A stretch of 48,012 nucleotides of DNA from positions 1 through 48,012 of the forward strand of contig JBFFEY010000020.1 in assembly GCA_041558415.1 (NCBI GenBank). Reading direction: 5' to 3'. This document shows positions 1-12,149 of this stretch, piece after piece. The notes under the pieces are model-generated. The model ran no database searches and was not told the DNA's origin. It saw only the letters and a program-made list of their open reading frames with translations. The translations under genes and the position numbers were made by a program. Numbering within the stretch: position 1 is the first letter of the stretch; each line of letters begins with the position of its first letter. This DNA comes from SG8-39 sp041558415. GTDB taxonomy: Bacteria > Pseudomonadota > Gammaproteobacteria > Burkholderiales > SG8-39.

Positions 1-1571
<1,571 letters not shown>

Positions 1572-1709
1572 GGGGCGGCAGCGTACGCGCGCGGCGGGTG
1601 AGGCGCAAATTGTGCTCGTGGTTAGTCCGGCGCGGCAGTGAATGAGTTCCTCCCCCTTGGCCGCGGCGCGGGCTTAGGCTTGGCGGCGACGGCGAACCGG
1701 GAGACGACG

Positions 1710-2012
1710 ATGAAAAGGATTGCGGCTGTGCTGCTGGCCGGCGGCGTGCTGGCGGGGTGTACCCTTGGCGAGGTGAAAAAGCCTCCGCCGCCCGCTGCGT
1801 CGCAGCCCGCGCCCGCCGCGCCGCGGGGCTGGAAGCAGACCGGCAGCATGACCGTCGACGGCCGCGAGGTGCCGGTGTATTCGGAGACCTATCGCGGCGA
1901 GGGGCAGAGCGTGAACCAGCGGGCGCTCAACCCGCACACCGGCAAGGTTCAGGAATTCACCCGCGACGAGGTCGGCAACGTCATCTGGAAGCGCGACCCG
2001 ATGGAGCCGTAA
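1710..2012 (+). CDS. Small predicted lipoprotein, function unknown
   Basis: A 100-residue protein starting at the ATG at 1710. It has a typical lipoprotein signal: basic Lys-Arg, a short hydrophobic stretch and the lipobox LAGC with Cys17, so it should be lipidated and anchored to a membrane facing the periplasm. After the Cys comes a Pro/Ala-rich linker (to about residue 38) and a small C-terminal domain with the sequence GREVPVYSETYRGEG. An ATG at 1638 is in frame but would place 24 residues before the signal sequence, so it was rejected. I do not recognise the family. The stop lies 6 bp from the convergent EthD gene. Confidence 0.75.
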   Translation: MKRIAAVLLAGGVLAGCTLGEVKKPPPPAASQPAPAAPRGWKQTGSMTVDGREVPVYSETYRGEGQSVNQRALNPHTGKVQEFTRDEVGNVIWKRDPMEP

Positions 2013-2018
2013 GGCGCC

Positions 2019-2696
2019 TCAGGCGACGATCACGTACTCGGTCGTGATGATGAACGGGATCGGCTCGGGCGCCACGAAGTTGGCGTCGTCGGCCCGCGCG
2101 CGCTCGAACTCGGGACTCTGCTGCGCGGCGCGCAGCGCTTTCGAGTCGTCGAACCAGATGATCGAGATGCCGTCCCACTTCGGCTCGCGGTCCTGCGTGT
2201 AGGCCGCCAGCCGCGTGTGGCTCTGCTCGTAGCGGCGCAGGTTGGGAAACTGCGCCGCGAGCGGCGCATGCTTCTCGCGCCAGTGCTTCTGGAAATCCTC
2301 GACCGGCATGCCCGGCTTGCGCTTGACGAAGCCGACGCCCTTGGCCATCTCCGGATGTTTCGGGCCTTCCTTGATGACGTGATCGTCGGTGATGATCAGG
2401 CCCATCGTGATGCGGTCGATGAAGCGGGTCTCGTCGACCTGGACCGCGGCCATCTCGGGGGTGTCGCGCAGGGCGCGCAAGGCTTTCGTGTCGTCGAACC
2501 AGACTTCGGCAATGCCGTCGTAGGCCGGCTCGCGCTTTTCGTATCCGCCGCGCAGCGTGTGCGACTGCACGTAGCGGCGCAGCCCGGGGAGCTTCTTCAC
2601 GTACTGCGGGTGATGCTCGCGCCAGTAGGTCTGGAATTCGACCACCGGCATGCCGGGGCGGCGCTTGAGGTAGGTGATGGCTTTGATCATGGCCAA
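2019..2696 (-). CDS. Tandem EthD-domain protein
   Basis: A 225-residue protein made of two repeats of the EthD (dimeric alpha/beta-barrel ferredoxin-like) domain, about residues 4-108 and 118-223. Both halves carry the same landmarks: FxxYWxxxH/FxxHWREKH, LxRYxQSHT, the stretch before W(F)DD with KALRA, and a final IT(D/T)(D/E)(H/Y)V. Single-domain EthD proteins (~100 residues) form dimers, so this fusion probably makes the dimer in one chain. EthD proteins accompany ether or aromatic degradation systems, but no such partner is adjacent and the reaction is unknown. The promoter is probably in the gap 2697-3090, where a palindrome lies over a possible -35 region. Confidence 0.85.
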   Translation of the reverse strand: MAMIKAITYLKRRPGMPVVEFQTYWREHHPQYVKKLPGLRRYVQSHTLRGGYEKREPAYDGIAEVWFDDTKALRALRDTPEMAAVQVDETRFIDRITMGLIITDDHVIKEGPKHPEMAKGVGFVKRKPGMPVEDFQKHWREKHAPLAAQFPNLRRYEQSHTRLAAYTQDREPKWDGISIIWFDDSKALRAAQQSPEFERARADDANFVAPEPIPFIITTEYVIVA

Positions 2697-2761
2697 CTCC
2701 CTTCCGCTACCCGTCGGATGCGCTCGATGACCCGCCGCGCGGGGGTAGCGATGAAGCGGCT

Positions 2762-2792
2762 ACTCTAGCCCAAACGGCATGACAAATGTCAT
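2762..2792 (-). promoter_or_regulatory. Candidate promoter/operator of the EthD gene in the 394-bp gap 2697-3090
   Basis: The gap 2697-3090 has no convincing gene. On the minus strand it contains a possible -10 TAGAGT (2767-2762) and, 18 nt further upstream, TGACAT resembling a -35. The latter overlaps a palindrome, ATGACA-AA-TGTCAT (2779-2792), of the size bound by dimeric repressors. The rest of the gap is GC-rich and shows nothing I can name. Confidence 0.3.
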
Positions 2793-3090
2793 CCGGAACG
2801 CGACGGTCGGGGGTGACGGATCCTGGTTGGCCGGCGCGCGCCCCTGCGAGCCGCGCATCGCGCGGGTTGCGCGCCATCCGCGGATCCGCTGTTGCGAACT
2901 TCGACATCCGGCGGGCGTGCCGTCCGTCGATCCGGGCGAGCGGCTGCGCGAGACCACCGGCCGAAGTCGCGCACTGCGCGCCGCGTACAGGGCGTGTACC
3001 CCGATCCGAGGACACCCGCTTAAGACGCTGGGCGCGGAGCCGCTGTGTTAGCGTTGCGGCCGTCACGGCTCCCCGCCAGCCAGAGGCCGC

Positions 3091-4077
3091 ATGTCCGTTT
3101 CGGTGTCGCTTTATGGTCGTTCCTACCAGCGCATCAAGAACCGCCTCGACGCGCTGGGACTGGACCTCGAGGTGATCCCCTTTCAGCTGGACGGCTCACT
3201 CGAGAGGCGGGGGCGCAAGGTCAAACCCGCGGACGTGGACGTCGACTATTTCTGGTTGAGCCCGGAGCTCAGCCTCGAGGGTGGCCTCGACACCGCATTC
3301 GAGGTCGCGCTCGGCTGCCGATCGATCAAGCTGCTGCAGACCTTCAACGCCGGCTTGGACGCGCCGGCGTACCGCCGCATTGCGGCGAAGGGCATTCGCA
3401 TCTGCAACAGCTCAGCGCAATCGATCGCCATCGCCGAATACGTGATGGCGCAGGTGCTGGCGCTGTTCCAGCCGCTTGGCGAGCAGCGCGCGCTCCAGAC
3501 GTGTAGGCAATGGCAGCGCACGCCGTTTCGCGAAATCGCGGGGACCAACTGGCTGATCCTTGGTTTCGGCCCGATCGGCCGCGAGATCGCGCAACGCGCC
3601 AAGGCGTTCGGCGCCCATGTCACGGTCGCACGGCGCGTACCGCAGACGGGTCCGTCGGTCGATCGCTGCGGCACACTGGCCGACCTCCCGGGCTTCCTGC
3701 CGGCCGCTGACGTTGTGGTACTCGCATGCCCGCTGAACGCGGCCACGCGCGGCGTTGCCAGCGACGCCTTCTTCAGTGCCGTCAAGCCGGGCGCCGTACT
3801 GGTCAACATCGCACGCGGCGGCCTCGTGGACGATGCCGCGCTGATCCGGGCGCTGGACGCCGGTCGGCTCGATGCCGCGGTGCTCGACGTGTTTCACACC
3901 GAGCCGCTGCCGGCGGACGACCCGCTCTGGTCGCATCCGAAGATCCGGCTGACGTCGCACACGTCCTTCAGCGGGAGCGGGGTGCGCGGACGCTGGGATC
4001 AGCTGTTCCTGGACAACCTGCCGCGCTTTGTCAGGGGCGAAGCGCTCCTCAATGTGGTCGACGCGCGGGACGTCTAG
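3091..4077 (+). CDS. D-isomer-specific 2-hydroxyacid dehydrogenase
   Basis: A 328-residue NAD(P)-dependent oxidoreductase of the D-2-hydroxyacid dehydrogenase family (hydroxypyruvate/glyoxylate reductase, D-lactate dehydrogenase and relatives), interconverting 2-oxoacids and D-2-hydroxyacids in the cytosol. The Rossmann motif is ILGFGPIGRE (about residues 155-164). The catalytic triad is visible as Arg242 in NIARGGLVD, Glu271 in FHTEPLP and His290 in TSHTSF. Length is normal. The start at ATG 3091 gives the expected N-terminal substrate domain. Exact substrate is unknown; a role in glyoxylate/hydroxypyruvate metabolism would fit the C1 genes elsewhere in the window, but that is inference. It stands alone on its strand between two minus-strand genes. 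Confidence 0.88.
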   Translation: MSVSVSLYGRSYQRIKNRLDALGLDLEVIPFQLDGSLERRGRKVKPADVDVDYFWLSPELSLEGGLDTAFEVALGCRSIKLLQTFNAGLDAPAYRRIAAKGIRICNSSAQSIAIAEYVMAQVLALFQPLGEQRALQTCRQWQRTPFREIAGTNWLILGFGPIGREIAQRAKAFGAHVTVARRVPQTGPSVDRCGTLADLPGFLPAADVVVLACPLNAATRGVASDAFFSAVKPGAVLVNIARGGLVDDAALIRALDAGRLDAAVLDVFHTEPLPADDPLWSHPKIRLTSHTSFSGSGVRGRWDQLFLDNLPRFVRGEALLNVVDARDV

Positions 4078-4147
4078 ACAATAGTTACGATCACGCCGCT
4101 TGCCGCGCGGTCGACGCCGGGAGCCGCTTAGCCCACAGGCCGACCGT

Positions 4148-4759
4148 TTACCCCGGTTCTCCCGGCTTCGCCGACCCCGCCAGCCACGCCCTGCCCTCGG
4201 CGTACAGTTTTTCCACCTCGGGCCCCTTCAACCCGGGCATGCCCTTCTCCTTCGGCGTGTAGCCGACCTGCGCCTGCAGGTAAGCGAGGTGCCGGTAGCC
4301 CTCCGGATACTTCGCCAGCAGCGACGGATCCAGCTTCACCGTAGCCGACGGATCGACCGGATCCATGCGGTCCTTCTCGTAGATCGGCTGGCGGCGCACC
4401 ATGAGCCACCTCCCGTCGACCTTCTCGAAGAAGTCGTAGAACCGTCCGGTGCACACGACGTCGCACAGCACGCCGTGCACCGGGGCGCGCTGCGAGATGG
4501 TCATCTTGGTCTGCGCGATCGCGCGCTGGCCGGCGATGTCCGCCGCATGCGCGCCCAGGAAATGAATGATGGAGACGCCTTTCTCCCATCCCTCGCGCCG
4601 CGCCTTGACGAAATCGGCCGCCGGCGCCTGGAACCAGGTCGCCGACATCCAGCCCTCGGGATGCCACAACGCCGCGAAGCGCTCCCAGTCGCCGGCGTCG
4701 GAAAACAGCACCCATTTCTCCACCGCGTCGCGGATCGCGAGGGCGTCATCCATTGGCAA
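4148..4759 (-). CDS. NTF2/SnoaL-like domain protein
   Basis: A 203-residue protein whose first ~130 residues match the NTF2-like/SnoaL fold pattern: an N-terminal helix (DDALAIRDAVEKWVLFSDAGDWERFAALWHPE, residues 4-35, seen as separate motifs DWERFAALWHP and later HFLGAH), a cone of beta strands, and GRFYDFFEKVDGRWLMVRR near the end. Such proteins are small cytosolic isomerases, dehydratases or binding proteins. The C-terminal ~60 residues (from about 140) are an extension without a name. It starts at ATG 4759, 132 bp from and divergent to the dienelactone hydrolase gene, so the two may share a control region. No catalytic assignment is possible. Confidence 0.7.
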   Translation of the reverse strand: MPMDDALAIRDAVEKWVLFSDAGDWERFAALWHPEGWMSATWFQAPAADFVKARREGWEKGVSIIHFLGAHAADIAGQRAIAQTKMTISQRAPVHGVLCDVVCTGRFYDFFEKVDGRWLMVRRQPIYEKDRMDPVDPSATVKLDPSLLAKYPEGYRHLAYLQAQVGYTPKEKGMPGLKGPEVEKLYAEGRAWLAGSAKPGEPG

Positions 4760-4891
4760 GCACCGATCGTCAAAGTCGGGGAGACGCTACTCCCCACAAT
4801 CCTCTCAGTCCAGCACCCGGACAAGCCGATAAGCTGGAATACTTGCGCCGCCCCGAGCGTTAGCCCGCAGGACACAGGGAGGAGACCACCC

Positions 4892-5773
4892 GTGAACGCC
4901 GTCACCCAGATCGACATCGACAGCCAGGTTTACAGCCTCTACGACGAGTACTGCCACGGCGCCATCGACCGCCGCGAGTTCCTGCAGCGCTCGGCCGCGC
5001 TCGGCGCCGCCGGCCTGACGATGGCGCTGTCGCTGCTGCCGCGCTACGCCAAGGCGCAGACGATCTCCTTCACCGACAGCCGCATCAAGGCGAACTACGT
5101 GACCTACGATTCGCCGGGCGGAAGCTCGGGGCAGATGCGCGGCTATCTGGTGCAGCCGAAGGGCGAGGGCCCGTTCCCCGCGGTGCTGGTGATCCACGAG
5201 AACCGCGGCCTCAACCCCTACATCGAAGACGTCGCGCGGCGCGCGGCGGTGGAAGGCTTTTTGGCGCTGGCGCCCGATGGCCTCTTTCCGGTGGGCGGCT
5301 ATCCCGGCAACGACGACGACGGCCGCACGCTGCAGGCGGGCCTCGACCAGGCGAAGCTCAGGACCGACATGCTGAACAGCGCCAAATTTCTCAAGAGCCA
5401 CAAGCGCTCGAGCGGCAAGCTCGGCGCGACCGGTTTTTGCTGGGGCGGCGGCACGACGAACTGGCTGGCGGCGACGCTCGGCGCCGAGCTGCAGGCCGGA
5501 GTGCCGTTCTACGGCGCGGCGGCGGCCACCGACGCCGTGCCGAGCATCAAGGCGCCGCTCCTCATGCACTACGCCGAGGACGACCCGCGCATCAACGCCA
5601 TGAAGGACGGCTACGCGGCGGCGCTCAAGGCGGCGGGCGCGACCTACGAGATGCACGTCTACCCGGGCACGCGCCACGGCTTCCACAACAATTCGACGCC
5701 GCGCTACAACGCCGAGCAGGCGAAGGTCGCCTGGGAGCGCACGCTGGGCTGGTTCAAGAAGTATTTGACTTAG
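4892..5773 (+). CDS. Dienelactone hydrolase family protein with Tat signal
   Basis: A 293-residue alpha/beta-hydrolase. The catalytic triad of the dienelactone hydrolase family is present: Cys183 in GFCWGG, Asp230/231 in YAEDDPR and His262 in RHGFHN. A twin-arginine signal (DRREFLQRSAALGAAGLTM, about residues 25-43, then a hydrophobic stretch ending near AKA) predicts folded export to the periplasm. The GTG start at 4892 is chosen because AGGGAGGAG lies 5-16 nt before it and because it keeps the Tat motif near the N-terminus, although with an unusually long 24-residue leader. The reading frame stays open upstream to 4100, but that part looks non-coding. The family hydrolyses lactones or esters; the substrate is unknown. 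Its 3' end overlaps the convergent glpK by 20 bp. Confidence 0.88.
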   Translation: MNAVTQIDIDSQVYSLYDEYCHGAIDRREFLQRSAALGAAGLTMALSLLPRYAKAQTISFTDSRIKANYVTYDSPGGSSGQMRGYLVQPKGEGPFPAVLVIHENRGLNPYIEDVARRAAVEGFLALAPDGLFPVGGYPGNDDDGRTLQAGLDQAKLRTDMLNSAKFLKSHKRSSGKLGATGFCWGGGTTNWLAATLGAELQAGVPFYGAAAATDAVPSIKAPLLMHYAEDDPRINAMKDGYAAALKAAGATYEMHVYPGTRHGFHNNSTPRYNAEQAKVAWERTLGWFKKYLT

Positions 5774-7259
5774 CCCAGTCGCGCGAACGGCTCACCGCCT
5801 CGCGCCAGCGCGTGAGGCGATCGGCGGCCTCGCCGCGTTCCATCGCCGGCTCGAAGCGCCGCCCGACCTGCCACTGCGCGGCGATCTGCTCGCGCGAGGT
5901 CCACAGGTTCACGGTGAGCCCGGCGAGGTAGGCCGCGCCGAGCGCCGTGGTCTCCAGCACCTTCGGCCGCACCACCGGCACGCCGAGCACGTCGGCCTGG
6001 AACTGCATCAAGAGGTCGTTGGCGGTGGCGCCGCCGTCCACGCGCAGCTCGGTCAGGGTCATGCCCGAGTCCTTCTGCATCGCGTCTAGCACGTCGGCGC
6101 TCTGGTAGGCGATCGACTCGAGCGCGGCGCGCGCGATGTGCGCACGCGACGAGCCGCGCGTCAGGCCGAGGACCGCGCCGCGCGCGCTGGCGTCCCAGTA
6201 CGGCGCGCCCAGGCCGGTGAACGCCGGCACCACGAACACGCCGCCGGCATCGAGCACCGAGTTCGCCAGCGCCTCGATCTCGGCCGACGAGTCGAAGAAC
6301 CCCAATTCGTCCCTCAGCCACTGCACCACCGCGCCGCCGATGAACACGCTGCCTTCCAGCGCGTATTCCTTCTCGCGCAGATGCGCGCAGGGCGTCGACA
6401 CCAGGCCGTACTCGGAGCGCACCAGCTCGCCGCCGGTGTGCAGCAGCATGAAGCAGCCGGTGCCGTAGGTGTTCTTCGCCATGCCGGGCGCATGGCAGGC
6501 CTGGCCGAACATCGCCGCCTGCTGGTCGCCGGCGACGCCGCCGATCACCAGCGGCGCGCCGAGGAAGCCCTTGGGCGCCATGCCGAAGGCGTGCGTCGAG
6601 GGGTGCACGTCGGGCAGCAGCGCGCGCGGCACGTCGAACAGCTGCAGCAGCTCCTCGTCCCAGTCGTGCATGTGCACGTTGTAGAGCATGGTGCGCGAGG
6701 CGTTCGACACGTCGGTGACGTGGGTGCGGTTTTCGCTCAGGTGCCACACCAGCCAGGTGTCGACGGTGCCGAAGGCGAGCTCGCCGCGCTGGGCGCGTTC
6801 GCGCGCGCCGGGCACGTGGTCCAGCAGCCAGCCGATCTTGCTGGCGCTGAAGTAGGGGTCGATGACCAGCCCGGTGCGCTCGCGCACCAGGCCCTCGGCG
6901 CCGAGCGACTTCAGCTCGCGGCAGGCCTCGGCGGTGCGCCGGTCCTGCCAGACGATGGCGTTGTGGATCGGCTCGCCGCTCTGGCGGTCCCAGATGATGG
7001 TCGTCTCGCGCTGGTTGCTGATGCCGATCGCCAGCACGTCCGTCGGCGCAACGTCGCTCAGGCGCATGGCTTCGCGCGCCACGGCGCGCTGCGTCTGCAG
7101 GATCTCCTTGGGGTCGTGCTCGACCCAGCCGGGCTGCGGATAGATCTGGCGGAACTCCTGCTGCGCGCTGGACACCGGCGTGCCGTGCGCGTCGAACAGG
7201 ATGGCGCGCGAGCTGGTGGTGCCCTGGTCGAGCGCGAGGACGTAACGTGGTGCGGCCAT
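5754..7259 (-). CDS. glpK: Glycerol kinase
   Basis: A 501-residue protein of the FGGY kinase family, collinear with E. coli GlpK. It phosphorylates glycerol with ATP to sn-glycerol 3-phosphate in the cytosol. Diagnostic stretches are LDQGTTSSRA at the N-terminus, GWVEHDP, NQRETTIIWD, IVWQDRRT, GTVDTWLVW, GVAGDQQAAMFGQ, KNTYGTGCFML and GLGAPYWD. Length equals the family norm. ATG 7259 is the start; a TTG directly before it is less likely. No glpF or glpD neighbours occur here, so it is a single-gene unit. It is divergent from sucC, with only 71 bp between the starts. The 3' ends of glpK and the hydrolase gene overlap by 20 bp, leaving no room for a separate terminator. Confidence 0.96.
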   Translation of the reverse strand: MAAPRYVLALDQGTTSSRAILFDAHGTPVSSAQQEFRQIYPQPGWVEHDPKEILQTQRAVAREAMRLSDVAPTDVLAIGISNQRETTIIWDRQSGEPIHNAIVWQDRRTAEACRELKSLGAEGLVRERTGLVIDPYFSASKIGWLLDHVPGARERAQRGELAFGTVDTWLVWHLSENRTHVTDVSNASRTMLYNVHMHDWDEELLQLFDVPRALLPDVHPSTHAFGMAPKGFLGAPLVIGGVAGDQQAAMFGQACHAPGMAKNTYGTGCFMLLHTGGELVRSEYGLVSTPCAHLREKEYALEGSVFIGGAVVQWLRDELGFFDSSAEIEALANSVLDAGGVFVVPAFTGLGAPYWDASARGAVLGLTRGSSRAHIARAALESIAYQSADVLDAMQKDSGMTLTELRVDGGATANDLLMQFQADVLGVPVVRPKVLETTALGAAYLAGLTVNLWTSREQIAAQWQVGRRFEPAMERGEAADRLTRWREAVSRSRDWAKSNTS

Positions 7260-7330
7260 CAAAAAATGATAGCAGGGCAGCGTGTAGAATCCGGTCCCTC
7301 ACGCGCTGCCTTCCACAGGGAGAACACGGG

Positions 7331-9663
<2,333 letters not shown>

Positions 9664-9809
9664 CGGCGTCGCGGCGTCACGACGGCCGCAGTCGTCGCGG
9701 CCCGTCAGCGACGCCGGCCATCGATGCGACTGTTGCAAATGCACGCGCCGGCGCACGGCGCGCGCGCGATAATCGCTGCCCTTTCCCTCACCCGATTGCA
9801 GAGGTTCCC

Positions 9810-10040
9810 ATGCAGCGCATGATTCGCACCGCGATACTCGGTGTCGCGACCCTGTTCGCTTCGCCGGCGATGGCCGCCAAGGACTGCGAAGAGCTGAAAA
9901 AGGAGATCGCCGCCAAGATCGAGGCCAACGGCGTCCAGCAATACACGCTCGAGATCGTGCCCAACGACCAGGTCGGCAGCCGCCAGGTGGTCGGCAGCTG
10001 CGGCGGCGGGACGATGAAGATCGTCTACGAGCGCAAGTAG
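9810..10040 (+). CDS. DUF1161 family small periplasmic protein
   Basis: A 76-residue protein with a clear Sec signal peptide (MQRMIRTAILGVATLFASPA, cleavage after AMA near residue 22). The mature part starts AKDCEELKKEIAAKIEANGV and has two cysteines, Cys26 and Cys64 (VGSCGGG), which could form a disulfide in the periplasm. This matches the pattern of DUF1161 proteins (the E. coli YnfD type). The function of the family is unknown. It lies 146 bp after sucD and is probably transcribed separately; CGATAATC at about 9767-9774 could be its -10, but no good -35 was found. Confidence 0.75.
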   Translation: MQRMIRTAILGVATLFASPAMAAKDCEELKKEIAAKIEANGVQQYTLEIVPNDQVGSRQVVGSCGGGTMKIVYERK

Positions 10041-10050
10041 GCGCGCCGCG

Positions 10051-10371
10051 TCAGTGCAGCGTGCGGGCGAAAGTGCGTCCGCGCAGCAGTGCCATCGCCT
10101 CGGGACGCTCGTCCACCAGCTCGAGCAGCGCCACCGAAATCTCCTCGATCAGCGTTTCGGCCTGCTCGCCGCTCAGCGGCCAGTGCGCCACCACGTCGGC
10201 GAGAAAGAGGTCTTCCTGCAGGCCGGCGACGACACGCTCGCGGCTCACGCTCGAGCGCGGCTGCACCGAAAAGCCGTGCAGCGCCGGACAGCGCCGGAAC
10301 AGGGTTTCCACGCGCGCGGCCAGGTCGGTCTCCAGCCGGACGGATTCGCTGCGGTGTTGTAGCGCGGTCAT
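10051..10371 (-). CDS. Hypothetical protein, 106 residues
   Basis: A soluble, mixed-charge protein without signal peptide or membrane segment; I do not recognise it. It reads as a plausible alpha-helical protein (ETDLAARVETLFRRCPALHGFSVQ, shown here only as its motifs VETLFRRCP and LHGFSVQ; later GEQAETLIEEISVALLELVDE and PEAMALLRGRTFARTLH). It ends 10 bp from the convergent DUF1161 gene and starts 152 bp downstream of the end of the lipoprotein gene on the same strand. Coding is supported by the balanced amino-acid composition compared with the shadows in other frames. Confidence 0.6.
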   Translation of the reverse strand: MTALQHRSESVRLETDLAARVETLFRRCPALHGFSVQPRSSVSRERVVAGLQEDLFLADVVAHWPLSGEQAETLIEEISVALLELVDERPEAMALLRGRTFARTLH

Positions 10372-10523
10372 AAGTCACCTCGTGCGCCTGCAGCATGGCC
10401 CGCGGCAAGGCGCGCCGCGAGGAAGGAATCCCGTTTGCCACAGTCTCTGACGCCGGGGCGCGACGGGCGGCGCCTGGCAGGGGACGAGCGGCGCAGCCAT
10501 GCGGCACCGCGACAACGGGCGAC

Positions 10524-12035
10524 TCAGGGCCTCCAGGCCACCCGTTTGAACCGCCGTTCGATAAGAAACGCATCGTCGAAGTGCCTGCGGCCGACGAACG
10601 CGGTCGCGTGCCGGCCCCACTGGCGCATCGCGCCCGCGCTCGGAATGCCCATCGGCCAGAAAAACTGGCTTTCGGGCCGCTCACTGCCGCTGACGATGCC
10701 GTCGCCCGGGCGGTAGATGCTTTTCGTGCCGCCGCCCGGCAGCGGCAGCGCGCGCAGTCCGGCCTCTTCGGCATAGGGGGTCGGCGTTGCCGGCGAAGAG
10801 CCGCTGCGCGTTTCGGTTGAAAGACCCTTCAAATAATGCGTGCGCGTCGCGATCCGCAGCACCATGCGCTCGCCCGGCACGCGCTCGGGCGCGGGCCGCG
10901 GCACGAAGGCCCATTCGATCATCGGCTCGGGCGCCGGGTTGACGGCGACCCGCGCGGTGGGAAGAAACATGTGAAAACAGCCGCAGGGGTGCATGCTGTC
11001 GTAGAGGAGCGGCGCGCCATCGGGCGCGAGCGTCACGCGCCAGACGAGCCCGTCGAGCTTGCCGGCAAGGATGTCCTCGCCCGGGCGTTCCGAGAACCAG
11101 ATCGTGTAGACGAGCTGCGGCAGCACGTCGCCGTGGTAGCGCGTGAAGGCGAGCCGGCGGTAGACGGTCGGCCGCGCGGCGTCGACCTGCGGCATGGCGT
11201 CGTCGCCCCAGTGCAGCGCACCCGGACGGTCGTAGTCTCCGCCGGTTTCGATCTCGAATACCGGTGCGAACGCGGCGAACAGCCGGTCGATGTCGGCGGC
11301 GGCAAACCGCGGCACGCCGAGCGCGTCGCGCGGCGCACGCGCCAGGATTTCGCCGGGCGCGGCGCGGCCCCCCGCGTTTTCCGCCGCCGGCGCGTAGCGG
11401 CGCAGCGGGGCCTCGGGCGGCGCGCCGGCCTGCGTGGCGCGGAACGCCGCGACCGTCTCCGCCTGCCAGCGCCGGACGCCGGCGGAGAACGGAACGTGGC
11501 TGAGCGCGTAAAAACCGACGACGCGCAACCAGGGGTCGTAGGCATCGGGCACCGCCGCGTTCGCGAGCAGCCGGTTGCGTGCCCCGACCTCGGCCAGCTC
11601 CTGCGCCGCGCGCTTCGCCGCGCAGTCGTCGCTGCGACGCAGCGCCGCGTCGACGCCTTCGGGCAGCGCCTGCGCGGGCAGGTTGGAGAACTCGACGGCG
11701 CGCGCGTTCCGGTCGAGTGCGCGTGCGCGCGCCCGCCAGGCGTCGAAGGCGCGCGCATCGCGCGCCGCTTCCGGCGCGAACGACGCGGTGAAGCGGTCGA
11801 GACGCAAGTAGGGGTAACCGGGTACGCGCGCCGCGCCGGCATCGGCTACGCCGGCCTGCGCCACGCGCGCATCGAGCGCGTCGAGCCACGCCGCGCAGGC
11901 GCGTAGCGCGGCGTCGCCCGCCGCACGCTGTTCGCCCTGCGACGCCTCGCGAGACAGGCAGCCCCCGAGCAGCACGCTTGCCGCAGCCAGCGTGCTACCG
12001 ACGAGACGAACGCCTGCGTTCAGGGTTTTTGCCAT
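10524..12035 (-). CDS. Large predicted lipoprotein, function unknown
   Basis: A 503-residue protein starting at ATG 12035 with a lipoprotein signal: MAKTLNAGVRLVGS, a hydrophobic core and the lipobox LLGGC (Cys26). The mature part is periplasmic or membrane-anchored. Conserved-looking patches are GDYDRPGALHWG, YRRLAFTRYHG with LPQLVYTIWFSERPGEDI, DSMHPCGCFHMFLPTARV (two Cys and two His that could bind a metal) and HFDDAFLIERRF near the end. I do not recognise a named family. The start is chosen because the signal sequence follows directly; the frame stays open further upstream into the fdh promoter region but without coding character. It is divergent from fdhB, with the regulatory palindrome at 12071-12094 between them. 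Confidence 0.75.
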   Translation of the reverse strand: MAKTLNAGVRLVGSTLAAASVLLGGCLSREASQGEQRAAGDAALRACAAWLDALDARVAQAGVADAGAARVPGYPYLRLDRFTASFAPEAARDARAFDAWRARARALDRNARAVEFSNLPAQALPEGVDAALRRSDDCAAKRAAQELAEVGARNRLLANAAVPDAYDPWLRVVGFYALSHVPFSAGVRRWQAETVAAFRATQAGAPPEAPLRRYAPAAENAGGRAAPGEILARAPRDALGVPRFAAADIDRLFAAFAPVFEIETGGDYDRPGALHWGDDAMPQVDAARPTVYRRLAFTRYHGDVLPQLVYTIWFSERPGEDILAGKLDGLVWRVTLAPDGAPLLYDSMHPCGCFHMFLPTARVAVNPAPEPMIEWAFVPRPAPERVPGERMVLRIATRTHYLKGLSTETRSGSSPATPTPYAEEAGLRALPLPGGGTKSIYRPGDGIVSGSERPESQFFWPMGIPSAGAMRQWGRHATAFVGRRHFDDAFLIERRFKRVAWRP

Positions 12036-12070
12036 TTGCGCCGGATGCCGTACGCGACAGGATAAATCGC

Positions 12071-12119
12071 CGCGCTTGACCGTCGTCAAGCGCGCAGCGC
12101 GGGCGGTTGCCAGTAAACT
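12071..12119 (+). promoter_or_regulatory. Site A: Crp/Fnr-type operator and promoter of fdhBA
   Basis: Perfect 10-bp inverted repeat CGCGCTTGAC-CGTC-GTCAAGCGCG (12071-12094) with core TTGAC-N4-GTCAA at 12076-12089. A -10-like TAAACT (12114-12119) begins 31.5 nt after the centre of the palindrome, which puts the centre near -42 to -43, as in class II Crp/Fnr activation. No good -35 box is present, as expected for an activator-dependent promoter. The same palindrome with nearly the same geometry precedes fhs, tctC and oxc. Confidence 0.75.
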
Positions 12120-12149
12120 CGAGGCTCGATTGAGCCGGAGATCCGCAGG

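Noticed and set aside
4100..4891. In-frame extension of the dienelactone hydrolase to ATG 4100
   Set aside because: It would put about 260 non-descript residues before a Tat signal and lies opposite the NTF2-like gene; the GTG at 4892 has a strong ribosome site.
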